Assembly (NCBI RefSeq): GCF_000227135.1
Contig: NC_018257.1
Coordinates: 956,930 to 1,020,929, forward strand
From: Leishmania donovani
Taxonomy: Eukaryota; Euglenozoa; Kinetoplastea; Trypanosomatida; Trypanosomatidae
Direction: 5' to 3'
DNA: 64,000 nucleotides
In this document: positions 1 to 11,521 of the stretch, piece after piece
Layout: every line of letters begins with the position of its first letter
How positions within the stretch are numbered: position 1 is the first letter of the stretch
The notes under the pieces: model-generated
The model's input: only the letters and a program-made list of their open reading frames with translations
Told to the model about the DNA's origin: nothing
Databases searched by the model: none
Program-made: the position numbers and the translations under genes

Positions 1-260
1 TGCGGGTTCGTGATCGCCTGCCGCTTCGCCGCAAGCCCCACAAGCTTCTCGCTGCCCTTGAACGCCACAACAGACGGCGTCGTCCGGAAGCCCTCAGAGT
101 TCTCCAGCACGCGCGCCTTGTCGCCGTCCATCGTCGCCACGCAGCTGTAGGTCGTGCCCAGGTCCACGCCAATCACGTCGCCCTGCACCTTCTGCGACTC
201 GTGGCGCGCCAGGCGCGCAGCCGACGCCGCAGCGCTTCCGCACACACGACGAGCGAACAT
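1..260 (-). CDS. Mitochondrial HSP70 (mortalin/DnaK type), N-terminal part
   Basis: The open frame starts at an ATG at 260 and runs off the left edge after 86 codons. It opens with an Arg/Ala-rich presequence (MFARRVCGSAAASAARLARH) typical of matrix import. The first phosphate-binding loop of the HSP70 ATPase domain follows at residues 31-40 (GVDLGTTYSC), then the conserved TTPSVVAF segment near residue 61. Family role: ATP-dependent chaperone of the mitochondrial matrix, needed for import and Fe-S and kinetoplast-associated folding. In Leishmania these genes are usually tandemly repeated on chromosome 30, so more copies may lie to the left; only this one is visible. A candidate spliced-leader acceptor lies 90 nt upstream. 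Identity is certain at family level. Confidence 0.96.
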   Translation of the reverse strand, partial: MFARRVCGSAAASAARLARHESQKVQGDVIGVDLGTTYSCVATMDGDKARVLENSEGFRTTPSVVAFKGSEKLVGLAAKRQAITNP

Positions 261-350
261 GGGCTTCAGAGAACGAGGGTGTTTTTCTTTTTTTTTCAGG
301 GTGTAAAGGGGTTTATGAAGTCAAGATATAGTGTTAGATGCGAAATCAAG

Positions 351-380
351 CTAAGAGAGAGAAAGCCGAGAAAGTAGAGA
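351..380 (-). promoter_or_regulatory. Candidate trans-splice acceptor for mitochondrial HSP70
   Basis: On the minus strand a CT-rich run (about 25 nt) ends in TTAG, with the AG at 352-351. This gives a 5'UTR of about 90 nt before the ATG at 260. It fits the polypyrimidine-AG rule for spliced-leader addition. It is inferred from pattern only. Confidence 0.5.
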
Positions 381-3273
381 TGGTCTGTGGAAATAATGCA
401 AGGCGAGGTAAGGGTCGGGTTCGTCGTGCGCACTGCTGAAAATTGTGCGGACGCCCCTTCGCAATATTTGGTGAAGAGCGAGAGCTGTAGGCTTTGAAGC
501 GGCGGTAATAGGGAGAAGAGAGAGCGAAACAACGATGGAAAACAAACACAAATACACACGCACACCGAAAGAAAAAGAAGGCAGTGGTAGACGCGGTCGG
601 AGAAGCAAACAAAACGGGCAAGACCTCAGGAAACCTCCGATCGCGTGCGTTGCACGGAGGTTCTCCTTTTTGTGAAGGATGGGGTCACGTGGAGTATGTG
701 AGGGTTGGCGCGCGTCTCTTCCTGGGCAGGACGGGGTCACGCAGGCGAAATGGAGATGACAAACGCTGCACAGAAGAGTGAGGAGGTAGCGGATGCGAGG
801 AAAAGGGAGGGGGGAAGATGGTGAGCTGTTCAGATTCTGAGACACAGGAGAGCGCAAGCCGACGACGGCGGTGCGTTTGCGTGTGGGTATGGGTGAGTGG
901 GTGGGTACAGCAGTCGGCGATGGAACCAGCGCAAGAGGAAGAGAAACGGAAAGACAGAGCAGGCGGTGCCAGTGGAAAACGGTGCCAACGATGTTATCCG
1001 GCACGGAGGGGACAACAACAAAACACAGCACACAAAACAGGCGGGGTTGTGAGAAGGCGCAGAGATAAAACGGTTCAAGAATCCAGTGCACGCGGGCACA
1101 CCCGGCAAAGAGGCGTTGGAGGAGAGCGTGAGGAGGGGGGTCGAAATGGGAGTGCGCAAGTACATCGAAAGATGCATGGATATCTTTCGCGTACATGAGT
1201 ACCGCCCGAGGACGAGGACGCAGCCGCAGCTCGGTCTTCGTTTTTTTTCAGGCCAGGGCTTAGCGTTCCTGTAGATGGCTAGCCGGAGAAGAGAGAAGAC
1301 TCAATACTCAGTTGATCTACACTCTGACAGGGTGTGGAACATGGAAGGCCTGGGGCCGCGCCCATGGTCGAGAAACGCCGGAGATGAGGGCGTCGCAGGG
1401 TTGTGTCCATGGTTCAATCCTGGGTTTGTGGTGCTCATGGGTGGGTATAACCGAGAGAGGGTGATGCTCGGCCGACGCAAAGGGTATCCTCTCGAGAAAG
1501 AAGAAAATGAATACAGCGCAGCCGTAAAAAGCAGCATAGAAGAGCGCAAGCATCATGACTGCGTAGGCGTGCACGTGGCGCAACAGACTTGGTAACAGCA
1601 TCGAAACTCAACGCGCACGTGCCTCTCTCACAGGATGTGGGGGTATATACGCTTCGGTGTAAGTACAGACGTAGATGGCAACATGTATGTCTCGCCTTCA
1701 CCGGCAAGGGTGGTGGTCCACCAGCCAAAACAGCACACATACAGAAATAGAGAGGGAGTTGAGGCGGGCGCATGCAGAAAGAATGGGAGAAGCAGGCAAA
1801 AACGTTGGAAAAACGCCAAACATGCCGCAATATCAGGACATATCAGCCAGGGAAAAAGGCATGCCGACCTTCTTGTGAACGATACGCCAAAAAAGGGCGC
1901 TCGCCAACAAGCGACGCCGTACACGCAAACTCAATAGTACACACGCACACGTACACACACATGTGCATCGGCACCACCACACATGACACACGCGTGCCTG
2001 CATAGTATACCAGTAGCGGAAACAATTAAAGAAAGCGCCAAAGAGCATGGAAGCAAGAAAGGGGCAGCTGAAGGTGAAGGACCAAGTAGGAGGGAGAGGG
2101 GGTGGGTGGGTGGAAGGACTACCCGGCCCATAGAGAGGAAGCCATGAAAAAGGAGAAAAAGAAAGAGAGAGGGGTGACGGTGTGCGCGTGTGAGCCGTGC
2201 TTGGCAATAGATGCGCAACAGCCGAAGCAATGAAGTGCGAAGTGGTTTTCCTTCGCGTTGCTACGTAGCAGAGGGAGAAGTGTGTTCGAGACGGCGCGCG
2301 CTGACACCACATTTTGGCGACAACCTGCGCGGCTAGCACATCCCTGGTCCACTTCAGTACGGCGGGGAGCGTGGACGCGGTATGGAATGCAGCAGCAGTG
2401 TCCAAAGCGCGAATCAACGAGGATGGCGCATGCAAGCTCGTGGACATACTGGATGAAACTAGCCTGTCCCCGAATCTGACCTCACGCCAGCATCCACTGT
2501 CGCTGGTACTTTTTTGTGGTGTCTGCCGTCCCTGAGGTGTAAACGCTTAGCGTGTAAGCGCCTTCGCCACATTCTGTCCGGCAGCGGTGGCACCCGTAGG
2601 TGCAATGGCCGCTTCATGTCACACGCGTCGCATCACCGGCTCTATGGAGGAGGAGGAGGAGGGGGGGGTGCAGCTCTGCCGTGTGTTCACTTACTCATCC
2701 GCTGATGCGCTACAGTCGCGAAAGTGCAGCACCTCCTTGAGCCAGCCAGGCGGCACTGCGAGGCCGACGCACCAGGTCGGCGAGGAGAGCCGGCATTGCT
2801 GTTCCAGCGCTTTCGGCAAAGGTCGCGTGGGCGGCCGCACCGCTCTTCCCACGTTCAACGGTGGGGCGGGTGAGATGGACACGCCGGGAGAAGACTCCAC
2901 TCCTTGCTTACAGCTATTTGTGCCTGGGTAGCTTAACACGGAGTTCGCCGTCGCGCAAGACCCGCGCGACGGCGCTCTCGGGGGGCTGGCCCGACAATCT
3001 ACTCACACGGGGTGTGCTGAGACTGCAGATGCGCAGCGGGCGATAAGCCTCGAGCCAGTTGTCTCATGGCCTGGCTGGTGCTGGGCCCGCTGCCAGAGGG
3101 TCAGATTCAGAGATTTAGTGTGGGCAGTGGACGTGGCAACCCGCAGCAGGGGCGACGGTGTCCACAGCTGTGTGCGCAGGAGAGCCGGTGCTTTCACCAG
3201 GCTGAGGGTGCGTCAGCAGGTTCTGAGCGCGTGCGTCAGTGACGGTGGCGTGGGGAGCGCCTTGACTCTCACA

Positions 3274-3321
3274 AAGGCTACTAAATAGCCTTCGTGTTTG
3301 CTGCGCTGCGATAGCAGCGCA
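3274..3321. repeat. Two adjacent perfect hairpins
   Basis: The first inverted repeat has 7-bp arms (AAGGCTA/TAGCCTT, 3274-3280 and 3286-3292) with a 5-nt loop. Ten bases on is a second, with 8-bp arms (TGCGCTGC/GCAGCGCA, 3302-3309 and 3314-3321) and a GATA loop. Both arms pair perfectly on either strand. They lie in the presumed 3'UTR of the gene at 4676-7909, so they could be RNA structures in that message. Function unknown. Confidence 0.6.
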
Positions 3322-4675
3322 TATGCGGGCGCTTTAGGTCGGAGGTGCCCACCTGGTGCGCGCGCGCAGCTGTGTGCGTTGTACTGTTCAGGATGGGGCC
3401 TATCTGCGAGTTGGTGAACTCGATGAGGTCACGCGGAGCGAGCTAGAGGCAAAGGGTGAAACAAAGCAGCCCATGGAACATGTTTCGTGGCGTCCATCGA
3501 CAACGGCGGCACTCATCCTTGAAGCGCGCCTACGCTCAGTGTGCGTTTGACGGCTGTGCTTAGACGCGGCGAAGAGGGCGCAGAGGAAAGGAGAGAACTG
3601 CGTCTGTAAAGAGAGAGAGAGATGCGCTAGCTAGCGCAGAGATGTCGCCAAGACGCCGGCGACGGCGTCTCACCGGAACGTCGCGTTCACACATGCACGC
3701 ACGCACCACACACTCGTTGCACGAACCCAGAAGCAGCAGGCATGACGGAAGCTGGGCGGAGGACGAGGACGAGGGGGCACTGGTGGCGTCTGCAACAACC
3801 TCTTCAGCGTGACTCAATCAGAGGGGGCGAGGCGCACAAGGAAAAAAAAAACGAAAAGGAAAGCGGCTCGTTCACCTTTGCCTTTTCGTTCTTGTTGCTT
3901 CTAAGTTGTTGTTTTCTTGACAAGGGGAGGGTTGCCCGCATTTTTGCGCAGCAGAGATGAAGTATGGGGGGGGGGCGAAGTACACACATCGAAAAGTTCC
4001 AAGGAGAAGGTGAAATCGGCACATGCCTCTACAAAAACGTGCACGCGCAGAAGCACGTGCGCCAACGCCGACGAAGCGGAGGAGGCAAATAACACAGCAG
4101 AGAAGGGCAAGCACACGGATGGAAAGAAGGAAAGATAACGAGGCATCGCGAGAGGCACACGCGGATGCAAGAAAGTGGTGTTCGTCTCCATGCGTAATGC
4201 CAAGACGAAACGAAAAGCGAGCAAAGAGCGCCGTCACCACGCGATCATGAGAGCTAGAAAGCAGGAGAGAAGCATCGCAACACGGATCTGTATACCTCTT
4301 TCCCTCTCTCATTTCTGGCCTTCCTTCCTTCCCTCCTCCCTGATGTGCTCCTGTCGCACTTGGATCCGACATTCATACATCAACAGCAAAACACCTACGA
4401 ACCAACCGCCCCACAGACCGTCCCGGGGGCGCAGGGGGCCTCTCACTCACATGCCCACCCACAACTCGCCAAGCACGGGCGGTGAGGCTGACAGCAAGGA
4501 ATGCACAAAACGAAGAAAATCGCGAGAAGACATCCACTGTGCCGTTCCGAAAAAAGGGAGGGAAGGCTTACGCAGAGTGTTGGGGGTGCATACACTGTCT
4601 GGCGCCGCAAGACCTCCAGTGCACCCTCCCGCGCTTACCCCGCGCCCCTCTTGCATTGCGCATCTACTACGGCAA

Positions 4676-7600
4676 TCATAGCACGCAGTCATTCTTGGCG
4701 CTGCGCACTGTGCGGCGGATGAGCGGCGCAGTACCGATGGCACGCACCATTTCACTCAGTCGAACAACCACCGGCGGCTCCTCGGACGCTCCTGGCACCG
4801 GCACGGCCCCGATCACCGCGTTCACGGAAAGCTCGCGCAGCACCACCTCCGGCGTGCACGGCTCCACCTCCAAGACGGCGGCAGACACGTCTGACAAGGA
4901 GAGCACTCGATCGCCTTCGGAGAGTTGTGGCGCTGGTTGCGCTTTGGGGTCACGCGCGCCTTTCAACGCCGCCCCCGCAGAGGGGGCAGGGGCGGCTCGA
5001 TCACCACCGGCAGTCATAAAGCAAGCCCGCGCAGTCAAGGCACGCAGGAAAGACACATAGAGCTCCATGCCCGCACGACACTCTTGCACCAGCAGCACCT
5101 GCATGAACGGGTGAGTGTCGCTGCACAGCGCTTCCGCGCTGAAAGTCGTTTCTCCGCCCAGGGCGGCGCGCAGTTCTGCTAGCTCGGCTGCCGTCTTCAG
5201 CTCCAGCACCGGCTGCAGGCACTCGCCCAACGCCTGACGGCGCAAGCGGGAGCTCTGCAACTCCTTCGCTAAGGCGCGGACGTCGCGCTTCACCTGCGCC
5301 ACCACGACGACAGCGTCCACACCTAAGCGTGGAGGCATCACCCCATGCGCGATCCACAAGAACAGATGCAAGGCGTCGCTGTGCCACTCCTGCATCTGCC
5401 CGTCTCTCTCGAGGTTCATCATGAGGTGAGCGACAGAGTCGTACGCGTGCAGATCCTCGCGTGTCTGCATCTCCGACTGCAGCAGTTCGTAGAGAAACGG
5501 GGCGAGGCGGTCGGTACTACTCTGCGCCGTGGCACCGTCCTGCTCAAGCGCCTGCTGCGCTTTATCCTCTTTGTCTAAGTACGTAGGAAGCACATCGAGG
5601 AAGAAGTGGTAGATCAGCGCCATAATCGTGGAAGGGGCGACAGAGCGACGGCACAGGACGCCGCTTGCACGCCAACACAGCGGAACCCACGGCGCGTACC
5701 CGAGCCCGAGCAGCGGCAGCTCCAGTGGTGGAGCCATGCGCGGTACAGGTGCCCCGACGATGGCGCCGCTGACGGCGTTATGGGGCGCGTCCCCGAGACC
5801 GTGGGGGCGACGAGAGTTGCGGTGCTGCAGCGGTGCCGAGGAGTCGGTCGGCTCGTCCTTCGTTGCAAGGCTGGCCTCCTGCAAGCTTTTCTCGGAATTC
5901 GCGCGCGCGGCATCCGTCGACGCGTCGCCTCTCTCCACGAGGCCTGTCGTGGAAGTGCGCTGCAGTTGCTGCTGCTGCTGCTGCTGCCACTGCGTCCGCA
6001 GAAGCCCCTCCAGTGCTACGATGCGCTGCACGAGGTACTCCACCTGCAGCCCGGTCTCCTTAGGCCCTTTCACCGCGGGCATATCCTGGGCCAAGGTCGA
6101 GGAAGTCGAGGTCCTCCTGACGGCACTGCGCTCCTCGTCCGCAAAGGGGTCGATGTCGGCGGCGTCTCGGTCCAACTCGGTCGTGAGACGCCCAACGTCC
6201 GCTGCATAGCCGGACAGTTCCGGGTACCGCTCGTAGAGCCGCTTCCACGACGGGCGTGGCGTCAGCACCGTGTCGGTATCGGAGTCATGCGCTTCCACGT
6301 CGGCAGGATGAGCAGCGGCAGCAGCCGCTGCTTTGACAAGGGCTTCCCGGTCTTCTTCCAGTGCGCTCAGGCGACACTGCATAACGTCCAGCTGCGTTCC
6401 GCGCACCGCAGCAGTGCGGCGCCATCGCCGCGTCATCAGCTGGGCCGCCTGTAGCTCGGAGGTGAGGTACTCCCTCATCAGGCAAAAGTCCGACGCCGGC
6501 ACGTACTCCGAGTACTTCTTGCGAAACTGCTGCAGCTCGGCCTGGGCCTCACCGGCAATGCACTTGAACTCGTCCAGCTCGCTGACCTGCCCCATCACAC
6601 TCGTCACGAGCCGCTCGTACTCCTTCAGCCGTCGATCGCACTCCCGCACAGCACCGATGAGGACCAGGATCTTCTCCAGGTCTATTTGGCTCGCGCGCTC
6701 CAACTCGGAGACGCGCTGATTGGCCGCCTTGAGCTCGCGCTGCAGCTCGAGCGTGTCATTTGTGCGGCACGTGCGTGAGCACTGCATGGTTGCCTGCTGC
6801 CGCTCCTGCTCCTCCGCTAACGCACGAGACTTGAGCGCCGTCTCCATCTTGCTCAGCTCTACCTGCAGCGCGCTCACCTGCTGATGCAAAGCGGCCGCAT
6901 TCTCTTGCTGCGTCATCTTCTCCACGTGCCGAGCAGCTACGGCGGAGTAGGCGTCGGTGAGCAGCTCCGCCTGCGCCTGAATAACGTTGTCGTACGCGCA
7001 CTGAATGTCGTCGAAGAGAGACCCGTACGCCGGAAAGGCGGAGCCCAACGCGCGGAAAGCTTCGCGGTAGGGGTTCAGCTGATCCATCGCGCTTGGAATG
7101 GCGGTGCCGCCGCTGTTCAGAACGAGCTCACGCTTGATGTACGACTGCAGCCGCGTGACCAGCGGCGGTGGAGCTGCGGCGGCGGAAACGGTGGAGGTGC
7201 CGCAGCCACCACCGCCGTGGACAGGGTTGGTAATATTGCATAGCAGCATGGTAGGGCGAACGTTCGCGGTGAGGCTCACTTGACGCAAGGTAGCGGTGCT
7301 GGCGTGGGCGCCGTTATCGGTGTCGCCCATGCACTTTCGCGATGGCAACGGCAAGTGTGCCGTAGCGGAAAGCGCCGCCGCCGCGCCCGTCGCGGGAGTC
7401 GTGGCGGCTGCCCTCGACCTGCATGTTTGCGCAGGAAGAATGCGGGACGCCACTGGCAAAGCGACCGGCGCGCGCGACGCTTTCTTTGACCCGTTCTTGT
7501 TGGTTCGCGGGTGCTGCTGTGCGGCGTCCAGGCGGAGCAGGCGCCGCGCCGAGGGGCCGATACCGGAGAGGTCATCTGGCAGCGTCAGAGAGTCAGTCCA

Positions 7601-7909
7601 CTCGGCACGGCTACCACCACCACTGGTCTCTGGCACAGTCGGCTCGGTGTCCCGACAAGATTTGTAGTAGGAGTCGTACAGCTGCAAGGTGCCTTGTGGA
7701 AACGGGATCGCGCGAGCCGGTGCTGCAGGGGTAGTAGCGGACCCCATGGCGGAGCTTCCCGTCTCGCCTGCAACGCACTGAAGCGTTGAGGACGTCCTCA
7801 TCATGATGTCACGCGTCAGCTTGACTGCCGAGGGGAGAGAAGGTGAGGTGGTGTACTGCAGCCCGCGCACCGGCACCGTCCCGCTACGCACATCACCAAC
7901 GCCTCTCAT
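4676..7909 (-). CDS. Coiled-coil protein, TSNAXIP1-like (putative flagellar/cytoskeletal)
   Basis: This is a 1077-residue protein from the ATG at 7909; the frame is open 15 codons further up but only to a GTG. The first ~240 residues are Ala/Ser/Pro/Thr-rich and probably disordered. Residues ~252-320 (SYIKRELVLN then YREAFRALGSAFPAYGSLFDD) resemble the N-terminal domain of translin-associated factor X-interacting protein 1. A long coiled coil follows at ~310-530, then an acidic linker with TPRPSW, a short Gln run near 645-655 and a helical C-terminal half with a tryptophan-rich segment. TSNAXIP1 relatives are linked to cilia and sperm flagella, so a flagellar role is plausible. The family call is from memory of motif spacing; the coiled coil is certain, the homology moderate. 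Confidence 0.6.
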   Translation of the reverse strand: MRGVGDVRSGTVPVRGLQYTTSPSLPSAVKLTRDIMMRTSSTLQCVAGETGSSAMGSATTPAAPARAIPFPQGTLQLYDSYYKSCRDTEPTVPETSGGGSRAEWTDSLTLPDDLSGIGPSARRLLRLDAAQQHPRTNKNGSKKASRAPVALPVASRILPAQTCRSRAAATTPATGAAAALSATAHLPLPSRKCMGDTDNGAHASTATLRQVSLTANVRPTMLLCNITNPVHGGGGCGTSTVSAAAAPPPLVTRLQSYIKRELVLNSGGTAIPSAMDQLNPYREAFRALGSAFPAYGSLFDDIQCAYDNVIQAQAELLTDAYSAVAARHVEKMTQQENAAALHQQVSALQVELSKMETALKSRALAEEQERQQATMQCSRTCRTNDTLELQRELKAANQRVSELERASQIDLEKILVLIGAVRECDRRLKEYERLVTSVMGQVSELDEFKCIAGEAQAELQQFRKKYSEYVPASDFCLMREYLTSELQAAQLMTRRWRRTAAVRGTQLDVMQCRLSALEEDREALVKAAAAAAAHPADVEAHDSDTDTVLTPRPSWKRLYERYPELSGYAADVGRLTTELDRDAADIDPFADEERSAVRRTSTSSTLAQDMPAVKGPKETGLQVEYLVQRIVALEGLLRTQWQQQQQQQLQRTSTTGLVERGDASTDAARANSEKSLQEASLATKDEPTDSSAPLQHRNSRRPHGLGDAPHNAVSGAIVGAPVPRMAPPLELPLLGLGYAPWVPLCWRASGVLCRRSVAPSTIMALIYHFFLDVLPTYLDKEDKAQQALEQDGATAQSSTDRLAPFLYELLQSEMQTREDLHAYDSVAHLMMNLERDGQMQEWHSDALHLFLWIAHGVMPPRLGVDAVVVVAQVKRDVRALAKELQSSRLRRQALGECLQPVLELKTAAELAELRAALGGETTFSAEALCSDTHPFMQVLLVQECRAGMELYVSFLRALTARACFMTAGGDRAAPAPSAGAALKGARDPKAQPAPQLSEGDRVLSLSDVSAAVLEVEPCTPEVVLRELSVNAVIGAVPVPGASEEPPVVVRLSEMVRAIGTAPLIRRTVRSAKNDCVL

Positions 7910-10900
7910 GGTTTCCGTTTGGCCGTTCGGCGCAGAGTCGATACTCGAACGCACACACCAAAGCGAAGCAGAGTGTCAGAGCAGTTCATGCAGAGGTTGA
8001 TGCGTCGCAAGCGGAGAGCTGGAAGCAAGCACGGAGCTGGCCTGCAGCTCCGCACTTTTCGTCGTCAAAGAGCGCCAAGAGCGAGCTAGATGTGCTTGCC
8101 GATACACCCCACCGTGAGAGAATATTGGAGTCAAGCACACACGCACACAAAGAAACGTGCAAGCACGCTTGCGTCGCAGGTGGCGAGTTCGTCGCGAGTG
8201 CCGTGCAACCCGACCTCGGAGGAGAGAGCTGCATGTGTGCGAAGGATTCGAATGGCAGAAAGATTTTTTTTTTGTGTGTGTGGGGGGGGGAGGAGGGGGG
8301 CCGCGTAGAAGAGAGTAGGCAGTGAGCATACACAAGAGAACAAAAAAAAGAAAGCAGCGCCAGCAAGAAGATGAGAAGAGGAGCACACCAAAGACGAGCG
8401 TGGGAGATAGAACGTCAGATCAAATCGTGTCTGTGCGTGTGTGTCACTGCAGTGCGCATCGGCATCTCCCATATACCGCAGCTCTTTCTTTTCAGAGTCC
8501 AGCAGCAGCGAAATCCGCAGTAAACGGCACTGCAGCTGCATGTCCTACGTCAGAGCTTTCCCGCACCGGCAGCAGGGTGCAAAGGATGAAGAAGATTCGG
8601 GGCAGGCGAGCATGCGCGTGATTCCCTCCCCCCCCCCCGTCTTCCCTTGAGGAGGAGGAGACAAGGAGTCGCACGCACTTCACCTTTCGCGTGTCCTTCT
8701 TTCCGATTGATTGTTGCCAGAAAGCGAAGTGTGTTTTCTTTTTTTTTTCATACGCATCGTCTCCAATCCATTCAGACGTACAGAGCTTGCGTACATACAA
8801 GATGGGGCGACGGTGGGAAAAGCCTCGGGAGGGGGTGGGAAGAGTGTCTGCGGGGCGGTGGAGCACACCCTTGTGTTGTGGTGTGTCTGCTGCGCCTACC
8901 CCCTCTCCCCTTTCTCCTTTCCCCCGTCTTTTACCGTCACGAGAGAAACTCCCAACAAATTCTCTCACCGCCGCAGCGCCTCTCTCTTCGGTTCTTCTTA
9001 TCCCTCTTTCCGTTATCGGACAAGAAGAGCGGGATGTGGGCGTGTGCACCTGTGTGTCTGTGTGTGAGAGTCCTCTACACCCCACCATGCTCTCCAAAAG
9101 ACCACTAGTGAGAGCGAAGAAAGCCGAGACACGGGGCACACTACCCGTGCAGAAATGTGATGCATGCGCAAGCAAACATGTGTCGAGAAACAAAAAAAAA
9201 GAAGGGGGTGGGGAACAGAAACAGGAAACACCACCCAACACAATCCGAAAACATTAAACATACACGCACACACACGAACGTAGTCATCATCGGGGTGTGG
9301 GAGGAAGAGGGGGACCCTTCCGCGTGCACAACGGCAGTAGTGAGGACGGGGGAGAGGGGGGACAGACACGCATTCGGCCCAAGAGTGCAGCGACACAGCA
9401 AAAGTTGAGAGAAAAGAGAATGTGCACAGACGACGAAGGGAGAGGAAAACGGGTAGAGTTCGCCATAGAGGAGACACAGCCACTGCAGGAAAAACGCTAG
9501 AGAAGAGAAGGGAGACAAACACGCACACACAAACACGCCATAGAAGCCCACAGCTTACTGAAACAACCGTGTTGTTTGACAAGCAGCAGCAGCACCGTGT
9601 CCGTTATTCAATTCTCTACGCAGCACTACACGCAAACGGCAGAACAGCAAATCAAAGAAAAAACGACCAAGAAGCGAGGGAGGGAGACGAAGGCAAAGGT
9701 AGAGAATAACAAACACACGGGCACAAACGCGAGCACCTGCAAGAAGAACAGAGGGGCATACAGGGGTGAGGGAGGGGGCGAGGGGAGGACACTCTTGCAG
9801 GTACACAAGAAAACTAGGCAAGGAAGAAAGGAATGGAACAGATGGCAAGCGAAACGAAATGGAAAGCGGCTCAAGACAATTTTTTGTGTGTGCTTTTTGA
9901 GGTGCCAAAGGGGGCGTAGCGTACCTCAAAGACGATGATGGCCACCAAAAAAAAAACGTTTTACGGGGGGAGGGCGGAAAAGAAAAGGATGTTGCGCTCG
10001 ATAAGAGGTGGTGAAAGACGCATGGGGGAGGGGGGGGGGTAGGGATGGTACTATGGGGCCCTGCTTAGAAGCCCAGATGATGGAGGAAGAGAGACGAAAG
10101 GGTGAGATGAGTCAGTCGGCAGAAAACTCACCGTGTGCTACCGACAGCTCCCACGTACGGGTCACTCGCCTCCTCCTTACCGCCCAATATGCCTCCTCGC
10201 GGCACCTCCGTGAAAAAAGGCGTCGAACAAAACGCGCGAAAGCTGAGAAAAAAAGCGGGGGTAAAATGAAACGAAACGCTCACACGCGACAGGAAAAAAG
10301 AACCGAACAAAAAAAAAACGGCGGTTGTGGAAAAGCAAACAGAGAAAGAGAGCGTGAGAAAGATGGAAGTGAGCCACGTACACGCACACACATATATACA
10401 GACATGCGCATAGATCTACGCCTATGATAGAGGAAAACAAAAAAAAAAACATCAACAACGCACATGCATACCCACACATAGATGCGCATCGTGGCGCCCA
10501 TTTCGAGCATGGGCACAGCATCGCCAAACGAAAACAGCAAGGGAGAAAGGAAAGACACGAAAAAAAAAAGGAGGAGACCACAGTCGTCACGAAAAGTAGA
10601 CAACGGATGCGCACATGCGAAAAAAGGGATGAAAACGACTGCGCTCGGGATATACGCGAGAAGTGGGCTCAGCGTAAAACGGGATGGGGGGAGGGGCAGA
10701 CGTCGAAAGGCAGATCGGCTTCGACATACGATGGCTCGGTGCTTTCTTTTTTTTTCTCGCGTGCGCACATACACAAACGCAAATCCATATTCATAGAGCG
10801 AGCGATAAGTCATAAGGGAGGAAGCAGAAGCGTCCATCCAGAGAGAAGCAGAAAGAAACACGGCGACGGTTGCTACGAACAGACTGAAAGAGTGAAACAG

Positions 10901-11509
10901 GCTAAAAGTAAAGAAGGGTGCCACACACACACACATAAATATATATATACACATGAAACGTTGAAACAGAGCGATGAAGTCTTTTTCTTCGTTTGAGTCG
11001 CGCTTTTTATTCGGCTTTCGGCTACCTCTGAGAGGTTCAGCCGCGACGTGTAGACACATGCGAACGCACGCATCCGGCAACATCAAGTGGCAGAGAGGGA
11101 GTGCAGCCGTTGATTCCTGCTTTGCGAGTGCTGCTTTCTCTACCGCCTTTCCTACTCTGATTTACCTCTCAGCCCTTGCTTCAAATCTGTTTTCTGCGTT
11201 CCCTCGCTCGGCCTGCAGCACACACACGCCAGATGACATCGTCCCGCTGATCACATGATAAGCAACCCATCCGCGAGCGTCCATCATGCAGATCAATGAG
11301 AGTGAAGAAGGACGAAAAAAGGCTGCCTGGCACACGAAAAGATTGGGGATGTCCTGGTAGAACGCGCACGCAGAACACTGTTTCCTTATTCTTTCCTTCG
11401 CGTACACTCAGCACATACCAAGGCCACCTGAAGTCCGTGCACCTGAGTTTCAATTTTGATGCGTACGCAGACGGGCAGTGAGAAGCACCGAAAAGACATG
11501 CTATTTTTT
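7910..11509. other. Gene-free purine-rich region
   Basis: This is the right-hand flank of the TSNAXIP1-like gene and the start of a 10 kb gene desert. As printed it is rich in GA and A runs, with G runs (for example 8281-8300 and 10026-10040) and a CA/TA microsatellite near 10920-10953. Long frames exist on the minus strand but encode Leu/Ser/Phe/Cys-rich low-complexity sequence from the pyrimidine-rich strand, so I do not treat them as genes. No tRNA or other RNA gene was recognised. Confidence 0.6.
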
Positions 11510-11521
11510 GTGAACTCGATC

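Larger units (their letters stand above)
261..4675. other. Non-coding region between HSP70 and the TSNAXIP1-like gene
   Basis: No credible gene is seen. The stretch should hold the 3'UTR of the gene to the right and the 5' flank of HSP70. Most of it is purine-rich as printed with A and G runs. From about 2290 to 3560 the composition changes: higher GC, few homopolymers. That part may be an old SIDER-type retroposon remnant, but I could not find its ends or the 5' signature. It contains two adjacent hairpins at 3274-3321. Confidence 0.6.

Noticed and set aside
280..300. Plus-strand T-run ending in CAG, like a splice acceptor
   Set aside because: It is on the wrong strand for every gene here and nothing credible is coded on the plus strand downstream.
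351..1196. 281-codon minus-strand frame near the HSP70 5' flank
   Set aside because: Leu/Ser/Phe/Cys/Pro-rich sequence from the pyrimidine-rich strand, no domain, and it overlaps the presumed HSP70 acceptor.
2258..2931. Short plus- and minus-strand frames in the GC-rich island 2290-3560
   Set aside because: All under 120 codons, several overlapping in all frames, no acceptor or domain; composition fits an old element better than a gene.
5606..6454. 282-codon plus-strand frame opposite the TSNAXIP1-like gene
   Set aside because: Arg/Gly/Cys-rich shadow of the coiled-coil gene with no domain.
10280..11086. 268-codon minus-strand frame
   Set aside because: Phe/Leu/Ser/Cys/Val low-complexity product of CT/GT-rich spacer; the same type recurs at 17362-18087, 19662-20384 and 22421-23071.
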